Shown: piece after piece, positions 16,101-18,254 of the stretch
How the letters are laid out: each line of letters opens with the position of its first letter
Position numbering within the stretch: position 1 is the first letter of the stretch
Assembly (NCBI GenBank): GCA_051003795.1
Contig: JBPCKZ010000063.1
Span: 1 to 18,254, forward strand
Length of the DNA: 18,254 nt
Reading direction: 5' to 3'
Origin: JALYXS01 sp051003795
GTDB lineage: Bacteria; Acidobacteriota; Terriglobia; Bryobacterales; Bryobacteraceae
Notes under the pieces: generated by a model
Databases searched by the model: none
What the model saw: the letters and a program-made list of their open reading frames with translations, nothing else
What the model was told of the DNA's origin: nothing
Translations under genes and position numbers: made by a program

Positions 16101-16647
16101 TGATTTTGCCACCCACGAATCCCCCGCCCTCGCCGTTGTATTGCAATCCTTGCCGGTTGCCATAGCCGACGCCCGGAACGGTGGCCGCCAGCGTCACGAT
16201 GTTGCGTCCGTTGATGGGCAATTCGGTGACCCGCTGGTTGTCGATCACCTGCCCGACCACGGCATCGTCGGTCTTCATCTCGACCCCTTGCGCGGTCACT
16301 TCAATCGACTCGCTTGTACCGCCAATTGACAGCGTGAAGTCGACGCGCGCCTTCTGTTGGTAGGCGACCTCGACGCCGGTCTTCTGCTCCGATTTGAAAC
16401 CGGGCGAATCGACGGTTACGGTGTACTGGCCGCGTTCGATCAGCGGAAACGAATAGTCGCCCGTGCTAGTGGAAGCGCCGACGCGCCGCTCCCCGGTCTC
16501 GACGCGCAGCAAAGTGACTTTCGCGCCCGCAACCACCGCCCCGCTCGCATCCTTCACGTTCCCGAGCACCTCGGTTGAAGTGGTTTGGCCCGAAGCCGCG
16601 GCGGCCATGCCGAGAAATATAAATAACCGCGCAAACTTTCGTTTCAT
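13198..16647 (-). CDS. TonB-dependent receptor, Oar-like, with carboxypeptidase-regulatory domain (2)
   Basis: This 1149-residue outer-membrane receptor starts at 16647 (MKRKFARLFIFLG), where GAGG lies 5 nt upstream of the ATG; an in-frame ATG at 16686 would add 13 polar residues before the signal peptide. The signal ends near residue 20 (AAAASG). The carboxypeptidase-regulatory domain (about 25-110) reads EVLGNVKDASGAVVAGAKVT, then GDYSFPLIERGQYTVTV. The plug (about 120-260) carries LPINGRNIVTLAATVPGVGY and VTLDGVIATG. A large barrel ends in MKLYF. It has the same architecture as receptor 1, but the plug and barrel have diverged well beyond a recent duplication. The exported substrate partner is unknown. 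It is convergent with the secreted esterase, with 235 nt between their stops. Confidence 0.92.
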   Translation of the reverse strand: MKRKFARLFIFLGMAAAASGQTTSTEVLGNVKDASGAVVAGAKVTLLRVETGERRVGASTSTGDYSFPLIERGQYTVTVDSPGFKSEQKTGVEVAYQQKARVDFTLSIGGTSESIEVTAQGVEMKTDDAVVGQVIDNQRVTELPINGRNIVTLAATVPGVGYGNRQGLQYNGEGGGFVGGKIIAVTANGQRELNQQVTLDGVIATGSQVNVANLVPSVDAVQEIKVMTSSFSAEYGQNSGAIVQIAMKSGTNDVHGTLFEFLRNNAVVAKDYFLNFQLPPGAQQATKPILRRNQFGAFIGGPVILPKIYNGRNKTFWSFAYEGYRQTQETPSQAFWYPQSFRNGDFSALLTPPVQNGKPVRAPIIVFDPLTGNPFPNNVVPTNRINPAAQAFVNKYLPLPQTQPSDPLANNVQGLVPTVGVTDQFMWRIDHNFNENNRVFVRYLRDGQHLTSGNLNPNFPKNTFAWPTNLAAEYLHIFSPSVLNEFRYGWNVVDDDVSNPRTGTNFDPTSLGLGTLEVVNTRKLTPAETGIPTVAFGPVTLGEQDNGAFDINRTHQITDNLTIIRASHSFKMGVEWRHPELHVGASNNPRGLLTPGDNIGGYALAGFLLGDLLSTQTPEGLSFSAPRQNRYSAYVQDEWKVGSKLTVNYGVRWDYFGVPTEPNGKWRTLSLNILTQASDGRMLPTMVPAPGTPNYQFIQQENRYFMPRVGIAYRIAPKWVIRTGSGWFANGQQLDNFQILSRNPPQSGTFGYNAVFDPAQTIAYPYGGQSYNISTYKLRDGSPILTTTNPFPGNGSLTGNAANVILMPFDNKQPTVVSWSFDVQRELPWQTVMTVAYVGNKSTHVETSIAGYNSPTPSTNTNIQARRPYQAYASQGQGNTPFTLGSIRYLDSNANANYNGLQVSVEKRYSAGLTFTGNYVYSKALGEGYERNGGNQIQDARNRNQERGRYPFDLTQTSSISFVYQPPLLAHFKGWKRAVIGGWQTSGILTIHTGFPFTLNGGNLNTGGDITLPDRVGNGSLGDKASRQQWYDPTAFRRTDCNIPNHPELCHYGNAGVYILNGPGEQNLDFSVMKDWRLPHTGEQTKLQFRAEFFNGLNHPNFGNPSSNLSYASNDSVIPDGNTSSFRVGEIRSLNTPMRLIQFAMKLYF

Positions 16648-16713
16648 ATCGACCTCGTTCCCCAATCCCTTGGGATCTTCGATCATATGTCAATGCGCCG
16701 ATGATGAAACGAA

Positions 16714-16730
16714 CCTCTCTAGGCTAGAGG
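16714..16730 (-). terminator. possible terminator hairpin of the DUF4112 gene
   Basis: On the minus strand CCTCT and AGAGG form a 5-bp stem around AGCCTAG, and the inner CTCTAG...CTAGAG offers an alternative pairing. TTCGTTTC follows, a moderately T-rich run. The hairpin overlaps the TAG stop of the DUF4112 gene (16724-16726). It is weak, and read-through into receptor 2, 77 nt downstream, is possible. Confidence 0.3.
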
Positions 16731-17248
16731 CACTTGAGCAGTACAATCAACCCGATCGCGGGCAGCGCGATGCCGGCCATGACGAGCGCCGCCGTCAAAA
16801 TCAGGAACCACCAATCCCGATTCTTCTGAAGCCGCGGCGCGGCCAGGTGGCTCTTCAATAGAAGATAATTCCGTCGATTCGCCTTGAACACAATGTCGAA
16901 CAGATCGCCAAGAAACGGCACCGACCCGGCCAGCGCTTCTATTCCGATATTCACCAACATTCGCGCGATGGCGACCCGCGCAATGCCAAGCTGGATTGCC
17001 CGGACAACGATATACAGGGAGACCAGCCCATCGAAGATGTCGCCGATCCCAGGGATCAGCCCGATAATGCCGGCGAACCCGAACCGCAAGCCGCCCGGCA
17101 CGGTGAAAGCGTAATCGAGCCAGCGCGCCAGCGCCTCCACGTCGGCAATTCGCGGGTCGATCACCTCGGGCGTCAGGCCATCGGGACTGTGTCGTGGATT
17201 GGCGTATGGCGCGATCGCTTTCGGCACGCTAGTTCGCACCCGCTCCAT
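16724..17248 (-). CDS. DUF4112 membrane protein
   Basis: The 174-residue protein matches DUF4112 by its pattern: an N-terminal polar stretch, a helix LARWLDYAFTVPG near 40-53, the glycine-rich hydrophobic region FGFAGIIGLIPGIGDIFDGL (57-76), a second G-D motif VPFLGDLFDIVFKANRRN (109-126), and a C-terminal membrane helix ILTAALVMAGIALPAIGLIV. The function of the family is unknown. Small inner-membrane proteins of this kind occur widely in bacteria. TATTCT lies 7 nt before the ATG with no Shine-Dalgarno, so the transcript may be leaderless. It is divergent from the NTF2-like gene. Confidence 0.85.
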   Translation of the reverse strand: MERVRTSVPKAIAPYANPRHSPDGLTPEVIDPRIADVEALARWLDYAFTVPGGLRFGFAGIIGLIPGIGDIFDGLVSLYIVVRAIQLGIARVAIARMLVNIGIEALAGSVPFLGDLFDIVFKANRRNYLLLKSHLAAPRLQKNRDWWFLILTAALVMAGIALPAIGLIVLLKCL

Positions 17249-17312
17249 TGCTTACAGAATACAGCGTGCACCGCGCGGCGACGGCAGCCGAACTTTGCGT
17301 GGAGCAACCGCG

Positions 17313-17323
17313 TATACCTAAGG
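17313..17323 (+). promoter_or_regulatory. possible -10 box for a leaderless transcript
   Basis: TATACC (17313-17318) ends 5 nt before the ATG at 17324, so transcription would begin at or next to the start codon. AAGG touches the ATG directly and is too close to serve as a Shine-Dalgarno site. No convincing -35 box is seen at 17 bp spacing. Confidence 0.25.
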
Positions 17324-17821
17324 ATGACAAAAATTTCCGTTCTGTCGAGAGTAACCGTGCTTTTACCTTTACTGACGTTGGCCGTTGCCGGGGCGGATGT
17401 TCAGGCTCTCGAAAGCATTCAATCGCAAGATGAGTTGAATAAGGTCGTCGCATCGCTGGACGCGTCCCTTTTCGATTCCTATAACCGGTGTGATTTGAAG
17501 AAATTTAGCGCCTTTTTCGCCGACGATGTAGAGTTCTATCACGATCAAGGCGGGGTGACCCTTGGGAAAGAAAAATTGACCGAAAGCATTAAGAATAATA
17601 TCTGCGGCGGCGATGTGCGGCGAGAACTGGTGCCAGGCACGCTGGAGGCGCATCACATGAAGGGCTACGGCGCGGTAGAGATCGGAATTCACCGTTTCTT
17701 GCACCCGAAGTCGAACACTCCCGCCGGCGAAGCTAAGTTCATTCACCTGTGGCAGTACAAAGACGGCGCATGGAAAATCACCCGTGTCATCAGCTACGAT
17801 CACCACGCCGCGGCCAAGTAA
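17324..17821 (+). CDS. secreted NTF2-like (SnoaL/DUF4440) protein
   Basis: The 165-residue protein has a signal peptide (about 1-28; MTKISVLSRVTVLLPLLTLA, ending near DVQA). The mature part resembles DUF4440/SnoaL members of the NTF2-like fold: LDASLFDSYNRCDLKKFSAF then FADDVEFYHDQGG, a classic start of the cone-shaped fold, and a C-terminal FIHLWQYKDGAWKITRVISY, the usual closing strand with Trp-Lys-Ile-x-Arg-Val. Such domains bind small ligands or act as simple isomerases or hydrolases; no specific function can be assigned. The upstream open frame to 17189 is not part of the gene, because the signal peptide would then be internal. The next gene starts 41 nt downstream on the same strand. 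Confidence 0.8.
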   Translation: MTKISVLSRVTVLLPLLTLAVAGADVQALESIQSQDELNKVVASLDASLFDSYNRCDLKKFSAFFADDVEFYHDQGGVTLGKEKLTESIKNNICGGDVRRELVPGTLEAHHMKGYGAVEIGIHRFLHPKSNTPAGEAKFIHLWQYKDGAWKITRVISYDHHAAAK

Positions 17822-17862
17822 CCCTCGGCCCAAAATGATAGCATCGAGATCGGGGGTGAATC

Positions 17863-18254
17863 ATGTCGCGAATTAACTTCTTACTCGTCTGCGCGGGGAT
17901 GCTCGGCGGCGCCGCGTTTTCCCAAGCGCAAACTACCGTAACCTGCAACTCCGATGACGGCAAGCGCCACTACTGCAACGCCGATACGCGGGGCGGCGTC
18001 CAGTTGAGCCGGCAGATCAGCGGAAGCGCGTGTGACCAGGGCTCGACGTGGGGCTTCGACAATAACGGCATTTGGGTCGATCGCGGTTGCCGCGCGAGCT
18101 TTACGGTGGGCGGCAACAACGGCAACAACAACGGAAACAACAACGGCGGATTCTTCGGCAACCAGAATTCATCCGGCTCATCCCAGACGATTCGTTGCTC
18201 GTCCGACGATGGACATCGCCACGCCTGCCGCGTGAATACTGCCGGAGGAGTCGC
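17863..18254 (+). CDS. secreted DUF3011 repeat protein (3' end cut by window)
   Basis: The ATG at 17863 opens a frame that runs to the window edge with no stop (130 codons). GGGGGTG lies 4 nt upstream. A signal peptide ends near FSQA (about residue 22). The first DUF3011 domain starts at TCNSDDGKRHYCNADTRGGV (27-46) and continues through TWGFDNNGIWVDRGCRASF, with conserved cysteines. A glycine-asparagine-rich linker (about 84-106) follows. A second copy starts at RCSSDDGHRHACRVNTAGGV and is cut. DUF3011 domains of secreted proteins look like small disulfide-rich folds with unknown roles, possibly in the cell envelope or sugar binding. It may be co-transcribed with the NTF2-like gene. Confidence 0.85.
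   Translation, partial: MSRINFLLVCAGMLGGAAFSQAQTTVTCNSDDGKRHYCNADTRGGVQLSRQISGSACDQGSTWGFDNNGIWVDRGCRASFTVGGNNGNNNGNNNGGFFGNQNSSGSSQTIRCSSDDGHRHACRVNTAGGV

Overview
The window looks like a chromosomal piece of a GC-rich (roughly 60 percent by eye) soil Acidobacteriota, most likely of the Solibacter/Bryobacter group. This is inferred from two very long Oar-like TonB-dependent receptors with an N-terminal carboxypeptidase-regulatory domain, a secreted esterase of a type common in that group, a Tat-exported sugar isomerase-like protein, and short secreted DUF proteins. No rRNA, tRNA, CRISPR array or insertion sequence was found.

Layout. Positions 121-354 hold the decayed remains of a DUF433/DUF5615 (PIN-like) toxin-antitoxin pair. 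Positions 414-3722 (minus strand) form a tight operon of histidine kinase, NarL-type response regulator and OxlT-like oxalate:formate antiporter, with overlapping gene ends. A divergent gene (3899-4699, frame open to 4891) encodes a DedA-type membrane protein fused to a rhodanese domain. Positions 4814-8092 (minus) hold TonB-dependent receptor 1, followed by a secreted hydrolase-fold/HEAT/Sel1 protein (8210-9961, minus). Divergent from it is a TIM-barrel sugar isomerase-like protein (9990-10820), which converges on an acetyl-esterase-like protein (10798-11685, minus). Then come a second secreted esterase (11817-12962), TonB-dependent receptor 2 (13198-16647, minus), a DUF4112 membrane protein (16724-17248, minus), a secreted NTF2-like protein (17324-17821) and the start of a secreted DUF3011 protein cut by the window edge (17863-18254).

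Main discovery candidate. In the DedA-rhodanese gene an in-frame TGA (4697-4699) stands exactly where the catalytic cysteine of the rhodanese loop should be. The same frame continues for 63 sense codons that encode the rest of a normal rhodanese domain. A 7-bp perfect hairpin with a 5-nt loop, whose second loop base is G, lies 14 nt after the TGA, which fits the general form of a bacterial SECIS element. The gene may therefore encode a selenocysteine-containing membrane rhodanese; the competing explanation is a recent nonsense mutation (TGC to TGA) or a sequencing error.

How the genes may work together. The two receptors, two esterases and isomerase-like protein suggest uptake and trimming of plant or microbial carbohydrate esters outside the cytoplasm. 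The two-component system probably controls the organic-acid antiporter translationally coupled to it. These functional links come from gene order and family knowledge and are not shown by the sequence.
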